Below are positions 18,033-26,840 of a stretch of DNA of 64,000 nucleotides, one piece after another (position 1 is the stretch's first letter; the number at the start of each line of letters is the position of its first letter). The stretch comes from Oceanospirillaceae bacterium (GTDB lineage: Bacteria > Pseudomonadota > Gammaproteobacteria > Pseudomonadales > Balneatricaceae). The stretch is from NCBI GenBank assembly GCA_013373085.1, contig JABXIM010000044.1, positions 124,001 through 188,000 of the forward strand, read 5' to 3'. Under the pieces are notes generated by a model. That model ran no database searches. It worked only from the letters and a program-made list of their open reading frames with translations, and had not been told where the DNA came from. The position numbers and the translations under genes were made by a program.

Positions 18033-21000
18033 TCAGGTCCCAATTTCCCACTCGATACTCATCGGCGCGCTGCCGCTATGACGGACATAGCGGACCGGGC
18101 CGTAATAGCGAAACGGCGCCCCCTTGCCGTTGAGCAGCTTGTGATCCCGCACGAATAGATGGACCTGAATGCCCTGCGCTTCGTGGTTGACCAGTGCCTG
18201 CCCTTTCTTGCTTTCCGGCGTGGTCGCGTTCTGCGACTGCCAGTGGAAATGCTGCGGATCGATAAAGTAGTCATGGTAGCGATGATCCTGGCTCTTGCCC
18301 TGCTTGTTCAGCGTTACCAGCAGCACATGCACACCCTGCTCCGCCAGTACCACATGGCCGGAATTCCAGTTGCCCGGATTGAACTCGACGCCGAACAGCG
18401 GCGGTATCGCTTCGCGCATGAAGGATCGGCCAACGAACAAATGCAACGGATCCACGATGCCCTTGAAGCGTGCGAAGGTGGCCATCTCTTCGGTCGCCGG
18501 CATATCCGCGTAATCGGGATTGTTGGCGCGCAGGAGATACTGACCGTTATCGTCCTTGAGCACCTTGCGCAGCAGGTACTGGTTGTCGCCGTCTACATCC
18601 TGGCGCTCGATCGCGACGATATCGCCGGTAATGCTGCCGGCGCTGGCCGAGGTTATCTGCTCCAGCAGCAGATAATCACCGTCCTGAATGGGATTGCGAC
18701 CGCCGTTCATCGAGTTGCCGGAGGCGCGGGCGATAAAGTGCCGCGCCGGGCTCAGTGCGCCGAAGCCCTCGGGCATCGGCACCATTTCGACGGCATCGGC
18801 GCTGCCGGTTTTGAAGTGTCCACAGGCGATGCGGATATCGGGAAAGAACGGCAACTGATCCGCTGTCGTCGAAGTCTCGTTGTCACCCGGCGCAACAGTG
18901 ACATCGGCCAGAGACGATTGCGGCAAGCGATCCCGGTATTGAGCGAAACGCCAGTCGAGGATTTCCTGCGTCATCCCAGCAAAGGTATCCAGCGAGTCGA
19001 CGGCAATGGACTGCTGGAACGCGAAATGCATGCCGTCGAGCCGGAACCAGCTATCCCCGGACGACTCGGGCGTACACCAGAACTTGATCGGCATGCTACG
19101 CCAGTGCGAAAGCCATTTACCCGCCGGCACCTCGGTTATTGGCCGCAAACTGTCCGGCAAATCGGACTGCCAGTCTGGGTACTCGGCGAACCAGTCGTGC
19201 GACCACTGCGCCAACTGCTGCACCGTTACCTGACTCTGGATGGCATGGTGTTCGAGCAGGGTCTGCAGCAGTACCAGCTTGTAGCTTTTCGACACCTTGG
19301 TAGTCGTCAGGTCCCGAAGCCACTGGCCGTACGCCTCGATAGCGCCCGCCTCGTCGGCTGTCGTTTCGCCAAGCTCGTCGAGGAATTCCCACCAGCTGCC
19401 GTATTGCTGCCGCAGCTTGAGCAAACTGCTGCCGCTGCGCCACATTTCAGTGAGTGTCGGCCGGCGTTGGAGGCTGTCCCGCAACTTGAAGTAATCCTCG
19501 GTCAGGCTATTCGCCGCCATCGACTTGAGAAAGTCGATAAATTCCAGATCGTAGTGAATGAAGCAGCCATCCGGCAGCAGCGACTCGCGCTCGTCCAGCG
19601 CTTTGAGCAACTCTCGCCTATTGGGGGCGCGGCCCAGCAGCGGCCCCAGCAACAGCTCGGGGCGGTTGAGGAAGCTGTGATGGTTGCCGACGAAATCCAG
19701 CACCACCAGGTGCTCTTTGCCGGCAGCGGTGCGAAGCCCCCGCCCCAACTGCTGCAGGAACAGGATTTTGGACTCGGTCGGGCGCAGCATCATCACCGTA
19801 TCGATGCTGGGAAGGTCCACACCCTCGTTGAACAGATCGACCGAAAACAGCACCTCGATGGCGCCACTCGCCAGTTGCTCGAGCGCCTCGTTTCGCGTGG
19901 CTTCGGACTCGGCATGCACGCTCAACGCAGTGATTCCCGCCTTGCGAAACTGCTCCGCCATAAAGTCGGCGTGTCGGCGGGAGGCGCAAAACGCCAGCGT
20001 TCGGGTTCCGGCACGCTCGCGCCACTGCTGTTGCGCATGCCGTGCGCGGCCGAGCGTCGCAAGCTTGTTCGACAGCTTCTCCGGGTCGAAGCGGCCATTG
20101 CGCCAGGGAATATGCTCGTAGTCGACTTCTGCATCGAAGATGCCGTAGTAGCGGAATGGGCACAGTTGGCCAGACAGTATGCCGTCGAACAGGTCGAGCC
20201 GGTACACCAGGTTGCGATCGCACAGCGTGACGATATCGGAACGGTCGCTGCGTTCGGGCGTCGCCGTCAATCCCAGCAGAAACGCCGGCTGGAAATACTC
20301 GAGCAAGCGCTGATAGCCGGTCGCCGCGGCGTGATGAAATTCGTCGATCACGATGTAATCGAAGAAGTCCGGGCTAAACCGATTCAAATGCCGGTCGCGC
20401 CCCAGCGTCTGCACCGACGCGAACAGCACATCGAACTCGGTGTCCTTCTGCTTGCCGGTGTAACGGCCAATCCGAAGCGTCGGCAACACCGCCAGGAAAC
20501 TCTCTTCGGCCTGCAGCAGAATCTCTTCTCGGTGGGCGACGAACAGACCGCGGCGGGCGCCGAAGGCCTTGAAGTCGAATGCGGCCAGGTAGGTTTTACC
20601 CATGCCGGTGGCCAATACCACCAGTCCACGCTGGCCGCCGCGTTGGCGCAGTTGCTGCAGCGCCTCGAGCGCATCCTGCTGGTGCAGGCGCGGCTCCGGA
20701 ATCGGCGGCTCGGGTTCATCCGAACCCGGCGCGACCCTGACGATTGGCGTCACCTTGCGGGTCGCCTGATACCGAACTTCGTACTTTTCGATCCAGTCGT
20801 AGCTTAGCGGTATCACCTTAGGCAGCTGCAGCAACTGACGAAACCGATCGCGGATCTCGTCGATGCGCATGGCTGCATGGCGGTCGGCATCGTTGGGAAA
20901 GTCGATATGGTAATTCCACTCCAGACCATCGGTCAGCGCGATCCGGCTGATATTGCTCGAGCCGATAAAGGCATCAGCGCTGACCAGCCCCCCCTGCTCC

Positions 21001-21329
21001 GAGCGCACGAAGATATAGGCCTTGAGGTGAAAGCTCTCGTCCTTGCCCGCCTCGAAAACGCGGATATCCGCCCCCCGCTCCGCCAGCAACATCAGCCGAC
21101 GTAGTGCCCGCGGATCGGTCACGTCCAGGTAGTCGCTGGTAAGAATGGTCAGACGAACTTCGCGCTCGGACAGCAGCGCAACCTCCAGATCCTCGAAGAT
21201 CAGATCCAGGCCGCTGAATTTGATAAAGGACACCGCGATCTCGATCTCGGTCGCATGACTGATCGCATGGCGCAGCGCCGCCAGCAAGGGACGATCGGCG
21301 CCGCCGGTCAGCAACCGAGCGTTGCTCAT
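18033..21329 (-). CDS. PLD-nuclease/superfamily 2 helicase with LexA-like S24 domain and DUF3427
   Basis: 1098 residues in one frame. A phospholipase D-type nuclease half (about 1-190) has H101-x-K103 and GSSN. A superfamily 2 helicase has Walker A ATGMGKT (240-246), DEFHH (329-333), LTATP and QQLGRGLR. An S24/LexA-type peptidase module carries the serine in ASGNSM (about S873) and IQDGDYLLLE, with a lysine near K922 in LLRKVLKDD. A C-terminal DUF3427 region closes it. It overlaps the methyltransferase upstream by four bases. Related helicase-DUF3427 proteins occur in defence islands. A self-cleaving S24 domain would allow damage-triggered control; that is inference. A severed paralogue tail lies at 15802-16030. 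Confidence 0.88.
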   Translation of the reverse strand: MSNARLLTGGADRPLLAALRHAISHATEIEIAVSFIKFSGLDLIFEDLEVALLSEREVRLTILTSDYLDVTDPRALRRLMLLAERGADIRVFEAGKDESFHLKAYIFVRSEQGGLVSADAFIGSSNISRIALTDGLEWNYHIDFPNDADRHAAMRIDEIRDRFRQLLQLPKVIPLSYDWIEKYEVRYQATRKVTPIVRVAPGSDEPEPPIPEPRLHQQDALEALQQLRQRGGQRGLVVLATGMGKTYLAAFDFKAFGARRGLFVAHREEILLQAEESFLAVLPTLRIGRYTGKQKDTEFDVLFASVQTLGRDRHLNRFSPDFFDYIVIDEFHHAAATGYQRLLEYFQPAFLLGLTATPERSDRSDIVTLCDRNLVYRLDLFDGILSGQLCPFRYYGIFDAEVDYEHIPWRNGRFDPEKLSNKLATLGRARHAQQQWRERAGTRTLAFCASRRHADFMAEQFRKAGITALSVHAESEATRNEALEQLASGAIEVLFSVDLFNEGVDLPSIDTVMMLRPTESKILFLQQLGRGLRTAAGKEHLVVLDFVGNHHSFLNRPELLLGPLLGRAPNRRELLKALDERESLLPDGCFIHYDLEFIDFLKSMAANSLTEDYFKLRDSLQRRPTLTEMWRSGSSLLKLRQQYGSWWEFLDELGETTADEAGAIEAYGQWLRDLTTTKVSKSYKLVLLQTLLEHHAIQSQVTVQQLAQWSHDWFAEYPDWQSDLPDSLRPITEVPAGKWLSHWRSMPIKFWCTPESSGDSWFRLDGMHFAFQQSIAVDSLDTFAGMTQEILDWRFAQYRDRLPQSSLADVTVAPGDNETSTTADQLPFFPDIRIACGHFKTGSADAVEMVPMPEGFGALSPARHFIARASGNSMNGGRNPIQDGDYLLLEQITSASAGSITGDIVAIERQDVDGDNQYLLRKVLKDDNGQYLLRANNPDYADMPATEEMATFARFKGIVDPLHLFVGRSFMREAIPPLFGVEFNPGNWNSGHVVLAEQGVHVLLVTLNKQGKSQDHRYHDYFIDPQHFHWQSQNATTPESKKGQALVNHEAQGIQVHLFVRDHKLLNGKGAPFRYYGPVRYVRHSGSAPMSIEWEIGT

Positions 21330-21952
21330 GCGCTCGCCTCCCCATCACGATGGCGGATCAGTACCGTCTGCCAGCGAACATCCGCTCGGCCCAGCCTATC
21401 CTGAGAGCCGGATGCGTCGGCCGAAACACTCACCACAAGCCCCAATGGAGCCGCCATTTCCGCCAACTCGCCAACGCTAACCTCGTACATCGGGCGCGCC
21501 GGATCGGAGGGCCCGAAACGCAGCGTAATCACCATCAGGCCATCGGGTGCGAGACAGCCCGCCAGCACCTTGAATGCCTGCCTACGCTGCTCCGGTAGCA
21601 GGTGCATCCAGACGGCGGACAGCAATATCAGCTCATAGCTATGGCCCGATGCCGTAATCCGCGCCAGCTCAGGCAAGGTATCGTCAATCCAATCAACGGA
21701 AGCCGGCGTACTGCTTCGTGCAATCTCGCGCAGCGCCTCGGCGGGCTCGACCGCTGACACTTGCCAGCCAAGGCAAGCAAGCCAGCGGGCATCCCGGCCG
21801 CTACCGGCGCCCACATCAAGAGCACGGCCAACCGGCATACCCTGAAGCGCTGCTAGCCACTCGGCATGCACCTGCTCGGCCGGTACTGAATCGTACTGTT
21901 CGGCGAACCCCTGTGCCTGCCGGTGGTAGGTATCGATCGTCTTGTTGGTCAA
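21326..21952 (-). CDS. Class I SAM-dependent methyltransferase
   Basis: 208 residues with the SAM-binding glycine loop ALDVGAGSGRDARWLA, the acidic ribose-binding strand (SAVEPAEALREIA) and LILLSAVWMHLLPEQR, a small-molecule or protein methyltransferase pattern without a DNA-methylase NPPY motif. I choose the TTG at 21952 as start because AAGGAG lies seven bases upstream and no ATG fits. It is the first gene of a two-gene unit with the DUF3427 helicase (four-base overlap). Such pairs recur, so the methyltransferase is probably part of the same system; its substrate is unknown. Confidence 0.8.
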   Translation of the reverse strand: MTNKTIDTYHRQAQGFAEQYDSVPAEQVHAEWLAALQGMPVGRALDVGAGSGRDARWLACLGWQVSAVEPAEALREIARSSTPASVDWIDDTLPELARITASGHSYELILLSAVWMHLLPEQRRQAFKVLAGCLAPDGLMVITLRFGPSDPARPMYEVSVGELAEMAAPLGLVVSVSADASGSQDRLGRADVRWQTVLIRHRDGEASA

Positions 21953-22226
21953 CCCGGACTCCTTTCCTGCAATGACGATACTCGGCTTTCAGCCGAATGA
22001 CTCTATGATATTGGGCCAAGGGCCCGTTGGCGATATTTGCCCCTGAAATCTAACGGGCTGACAAATACTGAAAATCCTGACTAAGGCGCCGAACTTGGCC
22101 GTACATACCCTCGATACCAACGACGAAAACGAATGAGCTGGTCTTTCTTCACCCTTGAGTCATCTCTCAGTGGTTTGTTTTTTTCTTCACATATATACTC
22201 GACCGCCCTGAGGAGAGACCCACTAC

Positions 22227-22418
22227 ATGAAGTACCTGTTGATAATGGCATTCACTGTCTTGGTATCAGGCTGCACGCCTTCACATTACCTCCAGCAGAA
22301 CTGGGCGCAGATGTCTGTTGATCAGGCTCATGCTGTGTGCTTGAGCGAGATCCAAGCTAATCCGATGCTTGGCCACGATGTGTGCATGAATGCCAAAGGC
22401 TGGCAGGCTGTGTACTAG
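22227..22418 (+). CDS. Small predicted lipoprotein
   Basis: 63 residues beginning MKYLLIMAFTVLVSGC, a lipoprotein signal with lipobox LVSGC, so the mature protein would be a 48-residue lipid-anchored peptide. It has two further cysteines (VCLSE, HDVCM) that could form a disulphide. GAGGAG lies 11 bases before the ATG. Unrelated in strand and composition to its neighbours. Not recognised beyond that. The 270 bases upstream show no other gene. Confidence 0.65.
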   Translation: MKYLLIMAFTVLVSGCTPSHYLQQNWAQMSVDQAHAVCLSEIQANPMLGHDVCMNAKGWQAVY

Positions 22419-22443
22419 CAAAAATGCCCCCCCGGGGCCCAGC

Positions 22444-22569
22444 GTGGCCGACAAGCGCATCACGCTAAAGCTGCGAGACGCATTGAACATGGTCAACGTT
22501 AGAACGCTCGACCATGTTGTCGTCAGCGCTGAAGGAAACGTGTCGCTCGCTGAGAGAGGACTGTTTTAG
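22444..22569 (+). pseudogene. 3' remnant of radC (JAB-domain protein)
   Basis: The plus strand reads VADKRITLKLRDALNMVNVR then TLDHVVVSAEGNVSLAERGL, F and a TAG stop at 22567-22569. This is the C-terminal end of RadC (D..IT..L..AL..V..LDH.IV....SFAERGLL). The zinc-binding HNHPSG part is missing. It starts about 25 bases after the lipoprotein gene. RadC-like genes are common in genomic islands, so this probably marks an old island edge. Confidence 0.75.
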
Positions 22570-22601
22570 ACTTAATAATTGACTACAACCTTTGGATGCA
22601 T

Positions 22602-23534
22602 TCATTCGGTTTTTTTAGTGAAAAATTTATCTAGGTGCCTCTTGGCATCTGCCCCTATAGACGTGAACGTATCGGCAGCTGTCTTGGCACCTGCCGATGC
22701 CGCGTCGAAACTCTTTTTCCCACTTTCAGATACAAAATTTGCTGTATTCTTAGCCGCCTCAGAAAACGAGTACGATAACGAGTTCACATCTTCAAATATC
22801 TTCTTGATACGTTCAAGCGCCATCTCCTCTCGCTCATCGATAACACCATCAGCTTCAACTATACCGTTAATAAATATGAGTAACTCCTTTGCCATAGACT
22901 CGTGATTACAATCTGGATTTTCTTTTTTGAAAAGAGCTAATTTTTCTGTTATTTCTTTGATTGTATGATCAGCAGCCCCCTTTTCTATCTCTCTTATTCC
23001 GAGTTCAACAAAACGCCTATCATACCCCCACTCATTGATGAAGTATGACTGTATGAACAGATACTCATCGTTTGTGATCTTTCCATCAACAGCAGCAACT
23101 TTTATACCGAGAATGCACATCATATCGAACAAACCGGTAGCTAAAACATCAAGTGGCGTATTAATAAATTCAGGAATAACTTTGACCCTATCTGATGAGC
23201 CCCGTACAATTTTTTTTCCAATTACCAAACTTAAACCTGCACCAATTACTCCTGCAGCAACAGCCCAGCCAACAGGAGTAACAGCGGATCCAATACCTAA
23301 AGCCCCCCAAAAACCCGCAGGAGTAAAAAAACTGGATGCAATAAACGATGACTTTGCAATTCCTACTCCTGTCATTGCCCCATTCCCAGCATCAAGCGCA
23401 TCGAGAAGATACTTTTTTATCTTTAAGGACGAGTATGCATCTTCCCCTATATCGAGCTTTATCTTGAACTTAAGCGGATTTTCTATTACACGCTCGACAC
23501 CTTTCATCCATTCTTTTTCAGCTTGTTCAGTCAT
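22602..23534 (-). CDS. TerB-like domain membrane-associated protein
   Basis: 310 residues. A glycine/alanine-rich double membrane segment (about 50-115: GIGSAVTPVGWAVAAGVIGA) is followed by a TerB-like helical domain with two acidic DG loops, VDGKITNDEYL and EADGVIDEREEMAL, as in tellurite-resistance TerB and related DjlA parts. The C-terminus is a basic amphipathic tail. The ATG at 23534 is chosen; the 15-codon extension is unsupported. It starts five bases after the membrane protein gene and is clearly more AT-rich than the window average, suggesting transfer. Function unknown; TerB-domain proteins often act at the membrane in stress or defence. Confidence 0.65.
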   Translation of the reverse strand: MTEQAEKEWMKGVERVIENPLKFKIKLDIGEDAYSSLKIKKYLLDALDAGNGAMTGVGIAKSSFIASSFFTPAGFWGALGIGSAVTPVGWAVAAGVIGAGLSLVIGKKIVRGSSDRVKVIPEFINTPLDVLATGLFDMMCILGIKVAAVDGKITNDEYLFIQSYFINEWGYDRRFVELGIREIEKGAADHTIKEITEKLALFKKENPDCNHESMAKELLIFINGIVEADGVIDEREEMALERIKKIFEDVNSLSYSFSEAAKNTANFVSESGKKSFDAASAGAKTAADTFTSIGADAKRHLDKFFTKKTE

Positions 23535-23538
23535 AGTC

Positions 23539-24012
23539 TTAACCAGCCAGATTACCAAAGGAACGATTTGCTTTCGCAATTTCCCGAGCGAGCGCTTTGT
23601 TACTGATATCCTGCTGAAAACCGAGAATCAGCCCAAATGCTGCGAACAAAGGTCCAACAACAGGCCCCAGAATAAAGCCAACTATAGGTATAGCACCTAT
23701 TAGAAATCCCAAAATCGAACCAAGAATTAATCCGAATCCAGCTTCTGGGTATGACCTAAAAAGAGATACAACAATATCTAAAATCTTTCGACCTATCTTT
23801 AATATAAATTTCCCGGCCTTCACCGTTGATTTTGAGATTTCGTACAAAACAGATTTAGCATCCGCCGAGATATTCAATCCATCAATAGTGGATTTCAAAT
23901 TTTCTTCTGAAATTCCTGACCTGTTTATTTCAGCTACATCATCAGCCGTCAGCCGCGACGCCTCTTCGGTGATCTTTTTCCCTGAAACAGGATCTACACC
24001 TTCAACTTTCAT
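23539..24012 (-). CDS. Hypothetical membrane protein paired with the TerB-like gene
   Basis: 157 residues. The N-terminal half is soluble (MKVEGVDPVSGKKITEEASR), then two glycine-rich membrane segments (ILGSILGFLIGAIPIVGFIL, VVGPLFAAFGLILGFQQ). I chose the ATG at 24012, with AAGGGGA about 12 bases upstream. It is the first gene of an AT-rich two-gene minus-strand unit with the TerB-like protein, which has similar glycine-rich helices, so the two may form a membrane complex. The family is not recognised. The 255 bases upstream to 24267 hold no gene but presumably the promoter. Confidence 0.6.
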   Translation of the reverse strand: MKVEGVDPVSGKKITEEASRLTADDVAEINRSGISEENLKSTIDGLNISADAKSVLYEISKSTVKAGKFILKIGRKILDIVVSLFRSYPEAGFGLILGSILGFLIGAIPIVGFILGPVVGPLFAAFGLILGFQQDISNKALAREIAKANRSFGNLAG

Positions 24013-24267
24013 TGCCAGCGTCCCCTTTATCAAGTGCACACTCAACAAAAAAGCAACCGCTTCATACTCTGCGGCCAGAGACAACTACTGCGATAGAGGG
24101 GAGCTAGATACCAATGCGCCGGGTGCTAGCCATACTCTTCTATCCCTTCTGGTGATCGACGCCAGCAGCGCAGCCACACTGCTACCTCTAGCGCCGTCAC
24201 GTTAGACGTTGCCATCTCTAACCGAACGAGTTTTCAGTTTGGTCCAGCATCGACAGATTTCCACAAA

Positions 24268-25155
24268 CTATTTGGTTGCCACCTGCAAATACGGGCTAGG
24301 CTCACCGGCATAGGTGACGCTAAGGCCCGAGTCGCCGCTACATGCAGCAGTGCTCTTTCGTTTAGCTCGTTCTGTCGTCGCTCGACCGGGTCATCGGTAC
24401 TACCGAGCGCCAGCGGCAGAGGCACAGTGCCTTCACTGATGACAGCCAGGATCATGTAGCGGAACTCCAGCCCCTTGACGCGATGCATCGTCGCCAGCCG
24501 GACACCCGCTACATTACGGTTATCGATCTGCTGGCTCAGCACCAGCGTGGGTAACCCGGCGGACACCAGGTGGTCGTTGATTTTGTCGCGATATTTCCGA
24601 GTTCGTGTCGCGACGCAGATATCCTGAGATACAATACCCTCTTCGAGCAATGCCTGGATCTGCTCAGCGATACCCAGGCATTCTGCCGCTTGAGTGGGGA
24701 AACCCGCCACCTGTGGTTCGCTACCATGCAAAAGCGAGCGATAATCGTCGCCACGATCCTCGCCTCCATCCAGGTCATCGACGCTGACGCCCTCAAGAAT
24801 GGCGCTGGCAAAGCGGCGAGTTTCTTCAGTCGTTCGATAGTTAAAACGCAGCTTTCGACTACGACCGACGATCTGGATGCCGCATTGACTCATGGTTGTT
24901 TTACGACGGTAGATGCGTTGGTGTCCGTCCCCAACAATAAACAGGTCATCTGCCTGTTGGGGTTGTACGAGGCGGCGGATTAGCGTCAGCGCCTGAGGTC
25001 CCATATCCTGGGCCTCATCGACAATGACACTGCGATACGGCAAACGGATATCCTGCTGCTGTAGCAGGTCGACCGCATCCAGAGTGGCGTCTTCAAACGT
25101 ACGCAAACCCTTGTGGTGTAGCTGCGCTCTGATTTCTTCGTATCGCCAACGAGGC
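24268..25155 (-). pseudogene. Truncated, frameshifted UvrD/Rep-family helicase
   Basis: An open stretch reads RWRYEEIRAQLHHKG, VIVDEAQDMGPQALTLIRRL, FNYRTTEETRR and TMHRVKGLEF, the C-terminal half of a superfamily 1A helicase like the intact one at 28258-30372. The Walker A half is missing. Near 24305 one base appears lost: a shift restores VTYAGEPSPYLQVATK and a TAG at 24268-24270, the usual end of such helicases. It is therefore both truncated and frameshifted. It is a paralogue, about half identical by eye, of the intact gene. The 5' break lies near 25155. Confidence 0.85.
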
Positions 25156-25614
25156 GGCCCTTGCCTTGGCACTGGCACTGGAAGGCATTCCCGACGTCTC
25201 GACGGCGTTGAGTTTCTTTCCGGGCATCAACGAGGATGTGGCCATAGCCCTGCGCCCTCAGCAATCGGTCCGCCACCAAGCGGCCTGCTTTGCCCAACGT
25301 CCCCGCGGCGGCCCCCCCTGGCGCCGGCCATGTGGTTTGCGGCCCATGACCTGCTCAGGCAGAAGGAGACTCGAGAGATGGCGATTCAACGCCCGGCCTG
25401 ATTTGGAAACACTAGTTGCCTTATTCCGAGGATAACCGGGAACTGGGCAAGCCGCCGATTGCTATTGAGGCAACAGAGAAAGGGAAGCGTCTGCTTGATC
25501 ATTCACCTTGGATCGATCAGCCCATCACTCTTGCCACCACAAAAAGGTGGCAAGAGTGGCCCCATCAACGATCTAACTGCGTTCAGGACTCCGTGGTCGG
25601 CTTCACGAAGATAA
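25156..25614. other. Gap with a strong 13-bp hairpin, no confident gene
   Basis: A perfect stem CACTCTTGCCACC / GGTGGCAAGAGTG with loop ACAAAAA lies at 25526-25558, 57 bases after the small membrane protein gene (minus strand). It may be that gene's terminator though no T-run follows. A plus-strand frame at 25166-25435 becomes arginine-rich and is not convincing. The rest is probably debris beside the broken helicase. Confidence 0.45.
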
Positions 25615-25851
25615 TCAATCCATATGCTTAATATCATCTTCAATTTCCGAGAGCCCATCGCTCGAACTATAGAAAAGATGACGTTCAAAAACCAAAAACA
25701 GTATAGGCGACAAGAGTATTACAGCAATTCTCAATGGCAAATTAATATATGGCAATTCACTACCACCAGTCAGGTCGCTCATTGACCTTTCCGCGATAAT
25801 ACCAACATTTAACCAGATCACAAAAATCAGAATTCCGAATAAGATCGTCAT
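25615..25851 (-). CDS. Small two-helix membrane protein
   Basis: 78 residues starting MTILFGILIFVIWLNVGIIA with a second hydrophobic helix (LRIAVILLSPILFLVFE) and an acidic tail. The ATG at 25851 has GAGGACGGG about 11 bases upstream. It starts 16 bases after the metallophosphoesterase and is likely cotranscribed. It resembles the many short two-helix accessory membrane proteins but is not a family I can name. Confidence 0.55.
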   Translation of the reverse strand: MTILFGILIFVIWLNVGIIAERSMSDLTGGSELPYINLPLRIAVILLSPILFLVFERHLFYSSSDGLSEIEDDIKHMD

Positions 25852-25867
25852 ACTGTTCCCGTCCTCA

Positions 25868-26791
25868 TCAGATATGGGTGAATTTTTCTTTTCGCAAGGT
25901 ACTTTCACCACTCCAGCGGTATGCGACTAACTTTCCCTTTTTTGCGACCGAATAATCCAGACAAGCCACATTGGGTGCCAGCGGCTCTGGTTCGCCATCC
26001 AGCCAGTAGTGTCCGATAAAGCAAGGCAACTGGTCAGTATGGTACTTGGAAATATAATCGGGCACTTGCTCCGCCGCTGCGTGACCAATATCGATCCCGT
26101 CAGGCAATGCGATATCCCCCAATCGTTCGGCATTTGCCTTCCACCACTTCACGCGGACCGCATCACGCACGTGACCGTCTTTGTCCTTGAAAGTGATACC
26201 TTCGGGTAACTCCACTTCAACGCCCTTTAGAAGCGTTTCTACGGCGTAATAGGCGGACGTTCCTTTCGTGGATGCCTCGATCAACAGTGTCCGATCAAGA
26301 CGCCCGTTCGGGATTCGTTCGCGCATGACGTCGATGAACTCATCATCCCAGCAGGCATGCACAACCCGAATACCGTCAAGCTCTAGCCAAAGTGGCAAAC
26401 TGTAGAAAAAATCGAGCACTTCGCCCTTAAGTTCGGACTCATCATCGAACTCGTTCAGAAACGCTTGATGCTGCTGGACGTTCTTTTCGGTGCGCGGACG
26501 TAGGTACTCCCCTTGATGCTCCGTATGGAACGCCAACGCGTTGAACTCATGGTTTCCCATCACCGAATGGGCATTTCCGTTTTTTACCATGGTCATCACG
26601 ATATCCAGCAACTTCTGATGTTGACGAAGATGCTCGCCCCGATCGATAAAGTCACCGAGAAATACAACCTTGCGACTATCATGGTAAAAGCCCCTTTCGG
26701 TTTCTCGATAACCGAGATGGCGCAACAACTTCACCAATTCATCCGCATGTCCGTGGATATCCCCGATAATGTCGTAACCTTGTGCATCCAT
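25868..26791 (-). CDS. Calcineurin-like metallophosphoesterase (PPP/ApaH-like)
   Basis: 307 residues. The PPP metal motifs are DIHG (D11, H13), GDFIDRG (46-52) and GNHE (79-82), with later GHYW as the remaining metal histidine. This matches bacterial serine/threonine protein phosphatase or diadenosine tetraphosphatase (ApaH-like) enzymes. The ATG at 26791 is chosen over an upstream one because AAGGAGGT lies seven bases before it. It lies 49 bases after an unknown 219-residue gene and 16 before a small membrane protein, all on one strand. Physiological substrate unknown. Confidence 0.85.
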   Translation of the reverse strand: MDAQGYDIIGDIHGHADELVKLLRHLGYRETERGFYHDSRKVVFLGDFIDRGEHLRQHQKLLDIVMTMVKNGNAHSVMGNHEFNALAFHTEHQGEYLRPRTEKNVQQHQAFLNEFDDESELKGEVLDFFYSLPLWLELDGIRVVHACWDDEFIDVMRERIPNGRLDRTLLIEASTKGTSAYYAVETLLKGVEVELPEGITFKDKDGHVRDAVRVKWWKANAERLGDIALPDGIDIGHAAAEQVPDYISKYHTDQLPCFIGHYWLDGEPEPLAPNVACLDYSVAKKGKLVAYRWSGESTLRKEKFTHI

Positions 26792-26840
26792 ATCAACCTC
26801 CTTAATTTCCTTATCTACCGACAACATCAACTGCTTGAAC

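Noticed and set aside
15802-18260. Repeats flanking a composite transposon
   Set aside because: The two copies encode protein ends in frame, are diverged, and no transposase lies between them.
18159-20807. An 882-codon open frame on the plus strand
   Set aside because: It is antisense to the DUF3427 helicase, has no recognisable domain and is a codon-bias shadow; the minus-strand protein shows clear motifs throughout.
25166-25435. An 89-codon plus-strand frame (ALALEGIPDVSTALSFF...)
   Set aside because: The first part looks protein-like, but it turns arginine/tryptophan-rich, has no ribosome site and matches no family I know.
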